This document shows positions 9,501 to 17,401 of a DNA stretch of 64,000 nucleotides, in pieces (the stretch's first letter is position 1; every line of letters begins with the position of its first letter). A program made the position numbers and the translations under genes. This DNA comes from Planctomycetes bacterium syqfu (GTDB lineage Bacteria > Planctomycetota > Phycisphaerae > Phycisphaerales > Phycisphaeraceae). Location: assembly GCA_020974905.1 (NCBI GenBank), contig CP087563.1, forward strand, positions 5,332,001-5,396,000, read 5' to 3'. The notes under the pieces are model-generated. The model was given only the letters and a program-made list of their open reading frames with translations, was not told where the DNA came from and made no database searches.

Positions 9501-11347
9501 TCTCTGATCAGGAATCGGCAACCTTTAACCAGTTGACTGTCACGGGCAATGACATTGGCATTTTAATGGAAGACTACGTCCGTGAATTTGAACTGACCAA
9601 CAGCTTTATCACAGGTAACCGCATTGGTTTGCAGATTGATGAACTGATATACAATTTTGGTTACACCGTTTTTGATAATGATTTGTCGGACAACACCGAC
9701 TTTGCCATCGTCAACAATGATACGGATCTGTTGGGTGTGACCGCACCCATCAATGCCGCAGGTAACTGGTTCGGCAGCACCGACCCCCTAGCGGTTCTGG
9801 CAGAGATCGATGGTCTGGCAGATTATTCCTACTTCTTGGCGTCCGATGCCGATACCAGCGCAGACACTGGCTTCCAAGGGGATTTTGTAACGCTCTACGT
9901 CACGTATCTTGCCAGCCAGATTCAAACCATCAGCCGGATTCAGGAAGCGATCGACAACGTTGATGACGATGGCACGGTCATTGTCCAATCGGGCCCCTAT
10001 GACGGCGATGTGACGGTGGATGCACACAAAACCCTCCAGGGTGCCATCTCGTTTAATGGTACCTTGACGTTGACGGATAACGCTGTTTTTGAGCCGGGCA
10101 ACAGTCCCGGTGTCATCAGCATCGCCGATGATTTCATTGGCCAGGCTGGAACCACACTCGTCGTTGAAATCAATGGCGATACGATCTACACCGACTACGA
10201 CATCCTTTTTGTCGATGGCAACGTCACACTCGGTGGCATGACACTGGATGTCATACTTGGTTATGTTCCCGATGCCGGCGACACCATCACGCTCATCGAC
10301 AACGTCGGTCCCAGTGCTGTCAACGGGACGTTCGACGGTTTGACCGAAGGCACAACCTTCACCATTGATGGCTACGATGCAACGATTACCTATATCGGTG
10401 GTGATGGCAATGACGTTGAACTGACCTTCATCGAACAGAACGTCGCACCGACGGCTGGTGAGGTCAATGATGTGGCCGTCGAAGACGGCGGTCCCGTGGT
10501 CATCGCTTACAACGCAGACGATGCCAATGCCGATGATGATGTTACTACGCTGACTTACAACTTCATCACCACGCCGTCCGAAGGCTCGGTCAGTGACAAC
10601 GGCGACGGCACGTTTACCTTCGACCCGGGCAGTGATTTCCAGGATCTGGGTGTCGGTCAGACGCGCAAGGTCAGCTTCACCTATCAGGCCACCGATTCAC
10701 ATGGTGCTGACAGTACCATCCAAACCATCAACATCACCGTTTCAGGCACAAACGACGGTGTCTCCGCTGGACCCAACCTGGTGTCCACGGACTATGACAC
10801 GCCGATTGATATTGACGTGTTGTACGATGATGTGGATATCGATGGTGACCCACTGCATATCATGGGCTTTGGGGATACGCCCTGGGATAGCACCGTTGTC
10901 GCCATCACCAATCTTGGAGCAACGGTCAGCATCAATCCCGACGGCACTGTGCACTATGATCCGACGGGTGTCTTCGATTCGCTGACGCCCGGTGATACGG
11001 TCCGTGATTACATCCGGTATTTTGCTGAAGATCCCTATGGCCTCTACGATCGTCACATTATATTCATTGATGTCACCCGCCCGTTGGTGACCGTCAGTAC
11101 AGCCTCCTTCTCGTTCTCAAACCTCAGCAGCACACCACCCGTAAGTCTGAGCTACCTTGGAGGTCATGGTGGCAGTACAACGTCCGGCATGTCATCCATC
11201 AATCAGGCAGCTTTGGCCTTTGCATCGCAGCAAGCCACGCTGCATATCGCACCACTACCCGCAACCGGAAGTCACTGGCTCGATAGTCTCAACGGTGATG
11301 ATGACAAGGATACGGCTATCAATCTGTTAGATGTTGAGACAGAATGA
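3545..11347 (+). CDS. giant secreted LEPR-motif protein with FG-GAP propeller and beta-helix blocks
   Basis: A 2600-residue, strongly acidic protein. The basic N-terminus leads to 'QPLEPRVLLSAT' (about residues 47-58), the LEPR-xLL motif of planctomycete surface and secreted proteins. Then come an SdrD-B-like carboxypeptidase-regulatory fold (about 60-145) and seven FG-GAP repeats, each with a DVNGDGxxD-type calcium motif (about 180-677). Four right-handed beta-helix blocks follow; three open with 'DVYVDDDW' (near 683, 885 and 1382) and a fourth starts near 2118. Two contain 'PGNSPG'. The C-terminus has two cadherin/VCBS-like folds (about 2299-2500). The ATG at 3545 was chosen because GGGAG lies 9 bases upstream and LEPR then sits about 50 residues in. 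Probable role: cell-surface adhesion or matrix protein, possibly glycan binding. The function is inferred. Confidence 0.9.
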   Translation: MQRPFHGGVLRSLSSSLINKTRSLFGHPKRNRHARRRYRKLYGDHQVQPLEPRVLLSATIEGSAWYDDVYDNLRGLGDTEASAIVVNLLDSDGTQLDSTATVNGDYSFTALADGDYIIEFELPTNYSFVLEGVGVDESVDSDVDVLTGRSQVITLSDSDIVDIDAGFVLTSELPETYSGTVDLSNLLNGTWDGAVFNGITAGDKSGSAVSSAGDVNGDGYEDFLIGASDAAPNGDYSGQTYLVYGQAADFTGEIELSDIAGGSLAGAVFNGPAVNAYTGITIDSAGDVNGDGYDDLLIGANGVDGYTGATYLIYGQSSGLTGEIDLSDVGSSIAGAVFNGIDDDDLSGFSVSSAGDVNGDGYADLLIGAYEAQPNGFGSGETYLVYGQSSGLSGEIDLSDIAGGSLAGAVFNGIDESYRSGYEVSSAGDVNGDGFDDLLILAPEISDPNPSESETYLVYGHASDLDGVIELSEIAAGTLAGAVFIGLDNDTFNGTSMSSAGDVNGDGYVDLLIGFNQADAQSGETYLVYGQASGLTGVLDLSDIAGGTLAGAVFKAIDSSDFSGYSVSAAGDVNGDGFDDILIGAPYADPHGDLSGESYLIYGQASGLSGELALSDIASGLLAGVVFNGINGNDRSGTAVSSAGDVNADGFADLLIGAYQADPNGGSSGETYLVYGGMFKPTDVYVDDDWSAVSTGDDPDGSGAATNFGYDAFASIQEALDAVAGDGTIYIAGGTYAEDLVIGSGVTIKGTFDLDGTLTLTDGASLAPGNSPGIMNTGSITMGSGTTLDIEIDGNTVGTEYDQLNVTGTVDITDSTLNVILGYTPTDGDSYIIINNDGVDAITGTFDGLAQGDQIVVSGLLFAISYVGGDGNDVELTYVHVNPDDVYVDDDWAGLSLGVDPDGVGPATAIGVDAFAIIQDGIDAVNTDGTVHVYAGTYDGGIDIDKGLTLQGETGDAADVVIDASSSSYGINSIVVAADLQFANFSVLDSPGIGISVDQTGGNVTFDNVVIRRSSNNGIQVNGSAMVELTDTISSDNLGYGLLVLDVDQFTDTNGRFNFNNDGGIFANDIAGDVELTRTILNNNDNDDDGTGNGLTVTASGSYAIDGNLTLNGVRFGDTDASNNAYHQEYGLYIEDGISGNVLIQSHDDGNDVVDSVAVGHDQTGIHLRYVEGDIDIIGGYYLYNEGSGVFVRNGNGFVTLDGVEAKGNAEGAYIRNTDGLIINSHFQDNGYGIRLRANSEISILDNQIIENEIGIRVLNSRALIQGNDLSDNTLVGLEIDGDATVDAGDIEDDNVTGLGTGSMPFGSSAGQNTFFGYDGLSNLAINNLNEDADDDIDVLAEMNTFDYVAFDFIESVVNHDQDDSDLTEVYFGFTIPAVVVTDVYVDDDWDAVAWGDDPDGIGPATAMGVDAFYTIQDGVDAVADGGTIHVYDGTYLESVYIIEKDMTITGVSMDPTGVIVDAEDVEEVFNIFGVDNLTIEYLTAQNGDDDIIDITDSGMITLDHLLVQYADEDGIDAHYTDQVIVSNTTIQYMGDDGISFYEVGTATLQELTIEYGYGSGIAFEEGGLLDIDGLWINEFGDYGIQTEYVEDIDIYDATVQYTDDSSMELWYGYSVILDMVNVSNTGGWGLDIYDWYSTDLTDVSASHAANDGMWIDFVDVVNLTRVTAQYNDYDGIYITDALDITLLDVNASYNVGSGLNVEIAESLSDTNGVYTENEDSGISILYVMGESIFTRTTATNNNADFGDYGVGLEIYGFPFGALIDDIGDIAESFEGFLFGLPSDFLDLLPDDFLDYDFGSFPFSAGGSVTIRGGTFSDMDGNLFAGDTYSQTAGIVIEGIAGDVTIEAHDDGNDIQTTSITGNDELGVILLDVAGNITIEDADISDNYGEGLYIDKVYDIAVTNTSVDYNNGFGLRITSANDVTFTDVTAQFNHFGMLLGVIDSFSDTDGLYADNDYAGISLFDIANTLTLTGTIVRDNGAIGIWFSDQESATFNQLTVTGNDIGILMEDYVREFELTNSFITGNRIGLQIDELIYNFGYTVFDNDLSDNTDFAIVNNDTDLLGVTAPINAAGNWFGSTDPLAVLAEIDGLADYSYFLASDADTSADTGFQGDFVTLYVTYLASQIQTISRIQEAIDNVDDDGTVIVQSGPYDGDVTVDAHKTLQGAISFNGTLTLTDNAVFEPGNSPGVISIADDFIGQAGTTLVVEINGDTIYTDYDILFVDGNVTLGGMTLDVILGYVPDAGDTITLIDNVGPSAVNGTFDGLTEGTTFTIDGYDATITYIGGDGNDVELTFIEQNVAPTAGEVNDVAVEDGGPVVIAYNADDANADDDVTTLTYNFITTPSEGSVSDNGDGTFTFDPGSDFQDLGVGQTRKVSFTYQATDSHGADSTIQTINITVSGTNDGVSAGPNLVSTDYDTPIDIDVLYDDVDIDGDPLHIMGFGDTPWDSTVVAITNLGATVSINPDGTVHYDPTGVFDSLTPGDTVRDYIRYFAEDPYGLYDRHIIFIDVTRPLVTVSTASFSFSNLSSTPPVSLSYLGGHGGSTTSGMSSINQAALAFASQQATLHIAPLPATGSHWLDSLNGDDDKDTAINLLDVETE
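4080..5580 (+). repeat. seven tandem FG-GAP coding repeats, period about 208-219 bp
   Basis: The 'GATGTxAATGGxGATGG' calcium-motif codons recur near 4184, 4403, 4610, 4828, 5048, 5258 and 5477. The seven units code for the blades of an integrin-alpha-like propeller. The sixth base-level spacing is nearly constant, but the DNA has diverged, so the duplications are not recent. Confidence 0.85.
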
Positions 11348-11414
11348 TTTTCATCACCGTCAGGTCATTCCTGTGAGGTCGATCCGGTAACGAAAAATCT
11401 GAATACAACCCATG

Positions 11415-11446
11415 AACCCGAGGTGCCCCAGGCCTCGGGTTTTTTG
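11415..11446 (+). terminator. Rho-independent terminator after the LEPR gene
   Basis: AACCCGAGG pairs with CCTCGGGTT around a 9-base loop and is followed by a run of six T residues (11440-11445). It lies about 70 bases after the stop codon. Confidence 0.9.
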
Positions 11447-11526
11447 TTGGCAATCTCACATCATTGTGTTTTGCGTCACGTTCAATCGCATTGATGACAA
11501 TCAAAATGCTCTACAATGCACATCTC

Positions 11527-13308
11527 ATGCAGCAGACACTTTCGATTCAAGCGTATTGGATCCATTTCCTGGGACTTGGCCTGCTGGGATTGCTCTCAGG
11601 GATGGTTTTGATTTATCTGGCTCGTCGGGGCAAACGCACAGGCGATCATCCTTTCTGCGCCCAATGCCATTACGATCTGGCAGGCATCATTGATTCGGCG
11701 GACACCTGCCCGGAGTGTGGTAACACACTCGCTGTAAAGCGAGCTATCACCCGTGGGCATCGAAAAACGCGCGTCGGGTTGATGGTCATCGGATTAAGTC
11801 TGTTTCTGGCAGGTTCATCTTGGATGGCGATCACCAGCTATCACGCCTATCACAAAGTCAACTGGTATCACTACAAACCAACATCATGGCTCGTCACCGA
11901 CGCGATGTCAGAATACAAGGGCAAGTCACAACCCAATCTTGATGAGTTACTGATACGTTTGAATGCCAACCAACTCACTGACGAACAATGCAAAGCCATC
12001 GTCCCTGAGATACTCAAACTTCATGCATCGACTGTGATATGGAATGATGTGCAGTTCAAAAGATTGCTCGGCGATCTATTGGCAAGTCGTGCGTTTACCC
12101 AGATACAAATCGAGCAACTTTTCAGGCAGAACTATTCAGCAACTCTTTTGATGCGGCCTGTGATACGTCGCGAACGTGGGTTCCGATATGACTCGCAGGA
12201 AATGTTCCCCGAGTTGGGTTGGGGGGCGAGCATTCAGTTTGTTACCACTCAGATGGGGCGAAGTTTGCTGCTCAATGGACATGTCTATTCCAAGTCAGAA
12301 TACGAACCATCTGCTGGGTATAAGGCGTCGGACATCCACTCAAGTGTCGGTTCGACACAAAATTTACGCAAGCCATTTCTCAAGGAGATTGCCAACGGTC
12401 CAGCTCGTTTCGAAAAGACCGTTCAGCGTACCGTACAACTGGTCAAGCCCATCAAGTCCGAGCCGTTTGTGATCCAATGCACGGTTGGTCAGGATGTGAA
12501 AATCGTTGGCAAAGACGAGTGGGTTGATACTTTTGAAGTTAAGGAAGATCAGATCAAACCAATGAATGATGCCTGGGTTGCATCGCGCGTCATTGCCAAG
12601 CAACGTGATACGCAAGTCTGGGTTCGATTCGACTCGCCGCCCGTTGCCCTGGCGATGGGTGTCTGGCTGATCGACGGGGAAAAACACGAAAAAATGGGCA
12701 ATCTGTTGGTTGACGGTTTGGCTGCGGACCAATGGTATCGAATCAAACGCTACGCCACGATGAAGCTTTCAGATCAAGTGCGCATTGAACTGCGTCCGGA
12801 TCAAACAGCTTCGGATACGCAAATGATGCTGGGGGCTTATTGGGGCCAGACACTGTTTCGCGAGTCCGTACCTGTCAATGGGCCGTATGTTCCATCGTTT
12901 GATATGGACACTTCCATTGCGTCTCAGCTTGAGAAAACGGTCACGATTAACAGGCTCATGCGAGATAGCGACAACACTCTCTCGTTTTTCATCTCCGCTC
13001 GAAAACCACCAAAGCGCGTTGCTTATTACCCTGTTGGTCCGATCCAATTGCAATCTGAGATGGACATGAATGCTCACCCGGCAGATAGTTTAAGCGTCCA
13101 GTTCATTGTTGAATTTGATCCTGGTATGAAAACCATTTATGTCCGGTTGGAGCCCAATCCACAATGGGAACGCTTTGGCAAGCTGGATGTTTTGCCGACG
13201 GGATTAACCATGTTGTTTGAGAATATCCCCGTGCCCCAGACAGAAGAACTCATGGACAAGACCTGGCATGGGAAGGTGATCATCCCTGAAAACGCAACTC
13301 AAGATTGA
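11527..13308 (+). CDS. membrane-anchored zinc-ribbon protein, Phycisphaerae type
   Basis: About 593 residues from the ATG at 11527, which places a membrane helix at the N-terminus. In-frame ATGs at 11494 and 11506 and an upstream start at 11464 are alternatives, and none has a clear ribosome site. A membrane helix (about residues 11-32) is followed by 'CAQCHYDLAG...CPECG', a Cx2C-x14-Cx2C zinc ribbon (about 45-67), and then a second helix near 80-105. The remaining 480 residues are predicted to lie outside and have no family I recognise. This ribbon-plus-helix arrangement is common in Phycisphaerae genomes. It ends 16 bases from the convergent Fur-family gene. Confidence 0.7.
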   Translation: MQQTLSIQAYWIHFLGLGLLGLLSGMVLIYLARRGKRTGDHPFCAQCHYDLAGIIDSADTCPECGNTLAVKRAITRGHRKTRVGLMVIGLSLFLAGSSWMAITSYHAYHKVNWYHYKPTSWLVTDAMSEYKGKSQPNLDELLIRLNANQLTDEQCKAIVPEILKLHASTVIWNDVQFKRLLGDLLASRAFTQIQIEQLFRQNYSATLLMRPVIRRERGFRYDSQEMFPELGWGASIQFVTTQMGRSLLLNGHVYSKSEYEPSAGYKASDIHSSVGSTQNLRKPFLKEIANGPARFEKTVQRTVQLVKPIKSEPFVIQCTVGQDVKIVGKDEWVDTFEVKEDQIKPMNDAWVASRVIAKQRDTQVWVRFDSPPVALAMGVWLIDGEKHEKMGNLLVDGLAADQWYRIKRYATMKLSDQVRIELRPDQTASDTQMMLGAYWGQTLFRESVPVNGPYVPSFDMDTSIASQLEKTVTINRLMRDSDNTLSFFISARKPPKRVAYYPVGPIQLQSEMDMNAHPADSLSVQFIVEFDPGMKTIYVRLEPNPQWERFGKLDVLPTGLTMLFENIPVPQTEELMDKTWHGKVIIPENATQD

Positions 13309-13324
13309 TCACCGTAAAACGCGT

Positions 13325-13711
13325 TTAACGTTCAGATGCCTTGCACGACGCACACTTGCCATGAATCAGAATTTCATGGTCATCCATTTCAAAACCATCG
13401 GGCAGCATGTTGCTCATGTGCCCGCTGCACCCGTGCATGTCGTAAACCGTATTGCAACTGTGACAGAGAAAATGATGGTGATGCCCACGACCTGTCGGTT
13501 CATAGCGCACATCGTTGGCAGCAATGGGAACCGCCTGAATCTCACCGGACTCCTGCAGCAGATTGATCGTGCGATAAACCGTGGCTATCCCAAGACGCGG
13601 TACCTGCTCCTGGGCGATCGTCTGAATCTCATTGGGGCGTAGCGGTCCGGGCGCATGAAGAATCGCTTCGGTGATCGCCTTGCGTTGCTTGGTCTGATGG
13701 GTACTCATCAT
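13325..13711 (-). CDS. Fur-family metal-dependent transcriptional regulator
   Basis: 128 residues. An N-terminal winged helix (about 8-70, including 'GIATVYRTINLLQESGEI') is followed by the dimerisation/metal domain. Visible metal ligands are the 'HHHHFLC' stretch, Cx2C in 'CHSC' and a second Cx2C in 'CASC' near the C-terminus, which form the structural zinc site of Fur/PerR/Zur proteins. The metal or signal sensed cannot be told from sequence. An AAGAGGA ribosome site precedes tandem ATG codons. It lies downstream of, and on the same strand as, the ferritin-like gene, separated by 122 bases that probably include its own promoter. Confidence 0.9.
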   Translation of the reverse strand: MMSTHQTKQRKAITEAILHAPGPLRPNEIQTIAQEQVPRLGIATVYRTINLLQESGEIQAVPIAANDVRYEPTGRGHHHHFLCHSCNTVYDMHGCSGHMSNMLPDGFEMDDHEILIHGKCASCKASER

Positions 13712-13833
13712 CTGTCCTCTTGCCGTTTCAGTTACTCATTGACGAGACACTTTATTCTAACAGCATTTGGCAAAAGGGCAGTATGCAACGGCATGAATCC
13801 GATGCGTGTCTGCAACCTGATCTCAGTGAGATG

Positions 13834-15255
13834 TCACATGGGTCTGGACGATCTTCTCCGGCAGCTTTGTGCATTGGATAACGGGCAGCATTCATGCACG
13901 CGTTGTCTTAGCTGTTGGTAAAGCTGCCACGATGGATCGCTGTATTTGTTCGGATCCTGACGCAGTGTTGCGACCCGTTGATCGGCCTGAATTTGTTTGT
14001 CCTCTCGGATTTGATGGGCACGTTGCTCATAGCCTTCATGGTCCAGACCCGCACGCTTGGCCAAACTTCCGAGCCATTGATGGGCATACTGCACGTGCAT
14101 GGTTTCGTCGATGATGTCATAAAGCATCATCTCGGCAGAGGCCAGATCGCCACCTTCTTTAAAATCCGAATAGGCTTCACGCTTGACCTTGAAATGCCCC
14201 GTTTCAGCCACCATGCCAATGAAGAAAAGCGCTTCGTACAAAGCTTTGGGTGGCATGACAGCCAATCGTTGCCCATCATCGGTTTGGTCGCGATCCCCAA
14301 GCAAGTCGCGTGAATGCTTAAACCCGACTTCCTGGATTGTGATGCCCAGTTCCTTCATGCGCGCGTAACCTGAATCACCATGGCGAGACTCGTCCCAGAG
14401 ATGCCGACTTTCGTCATATGCAAAAGCCCAGGGCATGTCCGGCGAATCGTAAATCCATAGCAGTCGGTTCATGGCCAAGCCTAATTCACGCATATAACCG
14501 ATGGGCCAGAACAATTGCCTTGCCTGAATCTCATCTGCAAAGTCCACAGCAATCCAATCCAGAATGTCATGCGCTCCCGTTGTCAGCCATGATGGATCAA
14601 CCTTCGCAGGCATGGGGCGAAAACTTGAATGCACACCGACAGGGGCAGCCGTTTGGGGTTCGGTCATTGGGATGGGCGCATGCAGGTGATCGAGCGATGC
14701 CAATTGCGCTGTGATGCAATCAAGGTAGTTTTGATTCGTATGATGGGCAATTCGTTGGCGATAGGAAGTCCGCCAGCGGCGCTGCATATCCTTGGTTGCC
14801 ACAATCTGGCGGATAATCTGATGGGACGGGCCATCGTGAATGGATGATACTTTTTCAATGAAATCCAGATAGGCATTAACAAGGGCAGTGTTGAGCACCT
14901 GGTAAATCCCGTCAACCGCATCTTCAAAACAGGGGGCGTTCAAGACTGTGTTGGCAAGTTCTTCAAGCTTCTGACTGACAGGTTGATCCGCATGAGCACC
15001 GGGGAATTGATCGATTCGCTGGTGCAGCGATTGGACGACGCAAGCTTGATCCCAAACGTGAGCACAAACGGCAACCTTGTCATCCCATGCATCAAATTGA
15101 TTGCCCCATCCGCAAAGCATCCGGTGAATGGATTGCTCCAGATAAGCCAGATCAACAAGACGTCGGACACTGTGCGGCACTTTGCTGGTATGCGGATCAA
15201 CCTGAACTTGGACCGATGTGTTTTGTGATGAGATGACAGTTGGGGCGGGGGACAT
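13834..15255 (-). CDS. ferritin-like (di-iron) domain protein in oxygenase position of cassette 1
   Basis: 473 residues. The C-terminal half carries several ExxH motifs in helical context: 'DESRH' (twice, nearly in tandem), 'AETGH' and 'DETMH'. These are the pattern of carboxylate-bridged di-iron proteins of the ferritin-like superfamily. I do not recognise the exact family. The N-terminal 200 residues are helical and unassigned. It is downstream of a UroD-fold gene (38-base gap) in a two-gene operon divergent from an AraC regulator, the place taken by a phytanoyl-CoA-dioxygenase-family gene in the other cassettes. An oxygen-activating role is therefore a reasonable inference; storage or hydrolase roles remain possible. 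Confidence 0.65.
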   Translation of the reverse strand: MSPAPTVISSQNTSVQVQVDPHTSKVPHSVRRLVDLAYLEQSIHRMLCGWGNQFDAWDDKVAVCAHVWDQACVVQSLHQRIDQFPGAHADQPVSQKLEELANTVLNAPCFEDAVDGIYQVLNTALVNAYLDFIEKVSSIHDGPSHQIIRQIVATKDMQRRWRTSYRQRIAHHTNQNYLDCITAQLASLDHLHAPIPMTEPQTAAPVGVHSSFRPMPAKVDPSWLTTGAHDILDWIAVDFADEIQARQLFWPIGYMRELGLAMNRLLWIYDSPDMPWAFAYDESRHLWDESRHGDSGYARMKELGITIQEVGFKHSRDLLGDRDQTDDGQRLAVMPPKALYEALFFIGMVAETGHFKVKREAYSDFKEGGDLASAEMMLYDIIDETMHVQYAHQWLGSLAKRAGLDHEGYEQRAHQIREDKQIQADQRVATLRQDPNKYSDPSWQLYQQLRQRVHECCPLSNAQSCRRRSSRPM

Positions 15256-15293
15256 TGTCGTTTCTCCATGAGGGGGTGTTATGTAAAGTCGAA

Positions 15294-16421
15294 TCAGGTG
15301 GTATGACTCACCTGGTTTGCCAGTTGCTCGCTGAGTTGCTTGCGGACTTTGAGGTAGTGTTCCAGATGGTCGATGGGAATGTCGTGGGTGATCTGGCCAC
15401 CGATATTGACAACGAAGTGGGACGCTTGAGCACCGATCGATAAACAGCGGTTGACTTCGTCGGTGATCCGTTCCAATGGACCTGCAGCGATGATGTGGCT
15501 GTTCATGTTGCCAATGAGAATTTTCTCCGGATAGTTCTCGACCAGGTAAGACAGATTAACCATGTATTCAAAGTTCAAGCCATCGGCACCCGCTGCAAAG
15601 ATGTCATCGACAAAAGCATTGATGTTGCCATCCGAGGTGAAAATGATCGGGATACCTGCCTGTTTGAGGGGTTCAAAGATTCGCGGGTAGTGTTTGAAAA
15701 TATGCTGACGATACCAATCAGGGGCAAAAATCGGGCCACCGGTCATCGCCAGATCATCGTGGAGAATAAAGCCCTCCACATCGGGGACCTGCGACCATGC
15801 TGTGGTGATGCGGGTGGATATCTCGACAAAACGTTCCATGAGTTGGTCGAACCGATCTTCTTCCAGACCTGCTTCACAGAGCAATTCAAAACCAAAGATG
15901 GCAAGCGGCCAATGAAAAGCAGTGGTGTAGTGATGGGGTATCGGCAGGCAGGTCTTGCCACAGCTCTGGCGCATGCGTTGGTAGTCTGCGGTAAATTGCT
16001 CACGGTATTGTTCGACTGTTTTTGGGAAGTAGGTTGATGGCTCAAATGCCAATGCCGCATCGACATTCTTGGGCTTGGGGACATGGGTGAAGTGCCGTCC
16101 ATCCTCCTGGTGAGCCGCGCCGAAAATCCCCCATTGCACGACGTCAAGACCTTGCGCATTTTGTTTGACGGTCTGCCCGTCCGCCCAATCGAAAATATCC
16201 CGTGTACTGTCAGGCAAGCCCCCGCCCCATAGCAGATCAACATCAAAGATTTCAGCCAGTCTTAAAAAGGCTTCATTGACGCGGTGGCGTTCCTTGACCG
16301 GATTGATTTGCGTTAAATACGTGATCGCTTCACAGGAAATCCCGCTGAGATGTTCCATAACAGGCAGGCGACCGTGACGCGTCTGTCCACGTAACAAGCT
16401 CAATCCCTTTTCCAAACTCAT
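15294..16421 (-). CDS. UroD-fold methyltransferase-like protein, cassette 1
   Basis: About 375 residues of the uroporphyrinogen-decarboxylase superfamily (the group that includes MtaA/CmuA methyltransferases). The barrel signatures include 'LHDDLAMTGGPIFAPDWY' and 'IIFTSDGNINAFVDDIFAAG', where the zinc-type HxCG loop of MtaA is replaced by TSDG. No matching cysteine is seen near the C-terminus ('VNIGGQITHDIP'). The ATG at 16421 follows GGAG with a 6-base gap; an ATG four codons upstream (16433) is the alternative. It is the first gene of a two-gene operon with the ferritin-like protein. It is not expected to act in haem synthesis. Substrate unknown. Confidence 0.85.
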   Translation of the reverse strand: MSLEKGLSLLRGQTRHGRLPVMEHLSGISCEAITYLTQINPVKERHRVNEAFLRLAEIFDVDLLWGGGLPDSTRDIFDWADGQTVKQNAQGLDVVQWGIFGAAHQEDGRHFTHVPKPKNVDAALAFEPSTYFPKTVEQYREQFTADYQRMRQSCGKTCLPIPHHYTTAFHWPLAIFGFELLCEAGLEEDRFDQLMERFVEISTRITTAWSQVPDVEGFILHDDLAMTGGPIFAPDWYRQHIFKHYPRIFEPLKQAGIPIIFTSDGNINAFVDDIFAAGADGLNFEYMVNLSYLVENYPEKILIGNMNSHIIAAGPLERITDEVNRCLSIGAQASHFVVNIGGQITHDIPIDHLEHYLKVRKQLSEQLANQVSHTT

Positions 16422-16433
16422 TGCATGCTCCAT

Positions 16434-16576
16434 ACTCGGTGGAAGGTGTCAATCAAAGCGGGATGAATCATCTTAGGGGCGACAGTATCCAAAGGATATG
16501 CACGGCAGCGACATGTTTATGTCAATTTATGATTTTAAGAATTGATTTATAGCATGACTCAGGCAACAATCTGACA
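16434..16576. promoter_or_regulatory. divergent control region of cassette 1
   Basis: The gap between the oppositely transcribed UroD-fold and AraC genes holds two perfect dyads: TATCC-AAA-GGATA at 16486-16498 and GACAT-GTTT-ATGTC at 16510-16523. Either could be an operator for the adjacent AraC protein. That use is inferred from position. Confidence 0.45.
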
Positions 16577-17401
16577 ATGAACCAGATCAGTCTATATCCA
16601 TTTAAGCTGTTCTTTGATGTGTTAAAAAGTGAAGTCAGAAAAATCGATCAGGAATGGGATGCCAGGGATGTCTGCAGCAGTTTCTGGCGATTGTATGTCA
16701 ATAACCGTGAAGGGGCAGTGATTCACCTGTCGAATGGGCAGCATTATCCATTGCAAGCCAAACGGGTTTACCTGGTTCCTGCGTGGGTTGGATTTACCTG
16801 TGAAAATGTCAGACCCCTTGAACATTTTTATATACATTTTGATTTGGCCGGTTTGCCCGGCGCCCTGGTCCGTCAGCTTTTCCCCCTGCCAATTGTTTTG
16901 TCTCCGACTCGATTACTGTCTGGGGTGTTGCGACAAGCCAAGGCTGCGGTTCTTGACCGTCAACTTGATCCGATGATCCAAGCGATGCAAATACTCACTT
17001 TGCTGCATCACGCGATGGGAGCAGCTTGGGCGCAACTGGATCAACAACAACAGGCACACTGTATGTTCGCACTTGAAGGTACGCATGTGTTTGCTGATAT
17101 TTTGAAGTTTATTGATGAGCATTTATCGGATGATTTGAATAACACACGTCTTGCCAAGCGATGTCACTTAAGTCGCGATCACTTTGTTCGCCGTTTTACC
17201 CAACAGATTGGCCAGACACCCGCACAGTATGTTCGTGAGAAGCGTGTGACGCGCGGGGCTCAGCTGTTGCATCTGGAATCAATGAGTATCGAATCGATCG
17301 CCCATGCGTGTGGGTTTGCTGACCGGTTCCATTTTTCTCGTGTTTTTGTGCAAATGATGGGAGCGCCACCTGCTGCCTACCGTCAAGGTAAACGGGTTTG
17401 A
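16577..17401 (+). CDS. AraC-family transcriptional regulator, cassette 1
   Basis: 274 residues. An N-terminal ligand-binding domain with a beta-rich pattern (about 1-160) is followed by a C-terminal double helix-turn-helix (about 175-272, 'RLAKRCHLSRDHFVRRFTQQ' and 'ESIAHACGFADRFHFSRVF'). It is transcribed away from the UroD/ferritin-like operon and probably activates it in response to a small substrate. Its 3' end overlaps the next regulator, on the opposite strand, by 19 bases. Confidence 0.92.
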   Translation: MNQISLYPFKLFFDVLKSEVRKIDQEWDARDVCSSFWRLYVNNREGAVIHLSNGQHYPLQAKRVYLVPAWVGFTCENVRPLEHFYIHFDLAGLPGALVRQLFPLPIVLSPTRLLSGVLRQAKAAVLDRQLDPMIQAMQILTLLHHAMGAAWAQLDQQQQAHCMFALEGTHVFADILKFIDEHLSDDLNNTRLAKRCHLSRDHFVRRFTQQIGQTPAQYVREKRVTRGAQLLHLESMSIESIAHACGFADRFHFSRVFVQMMGAPPAAYRQGKRV

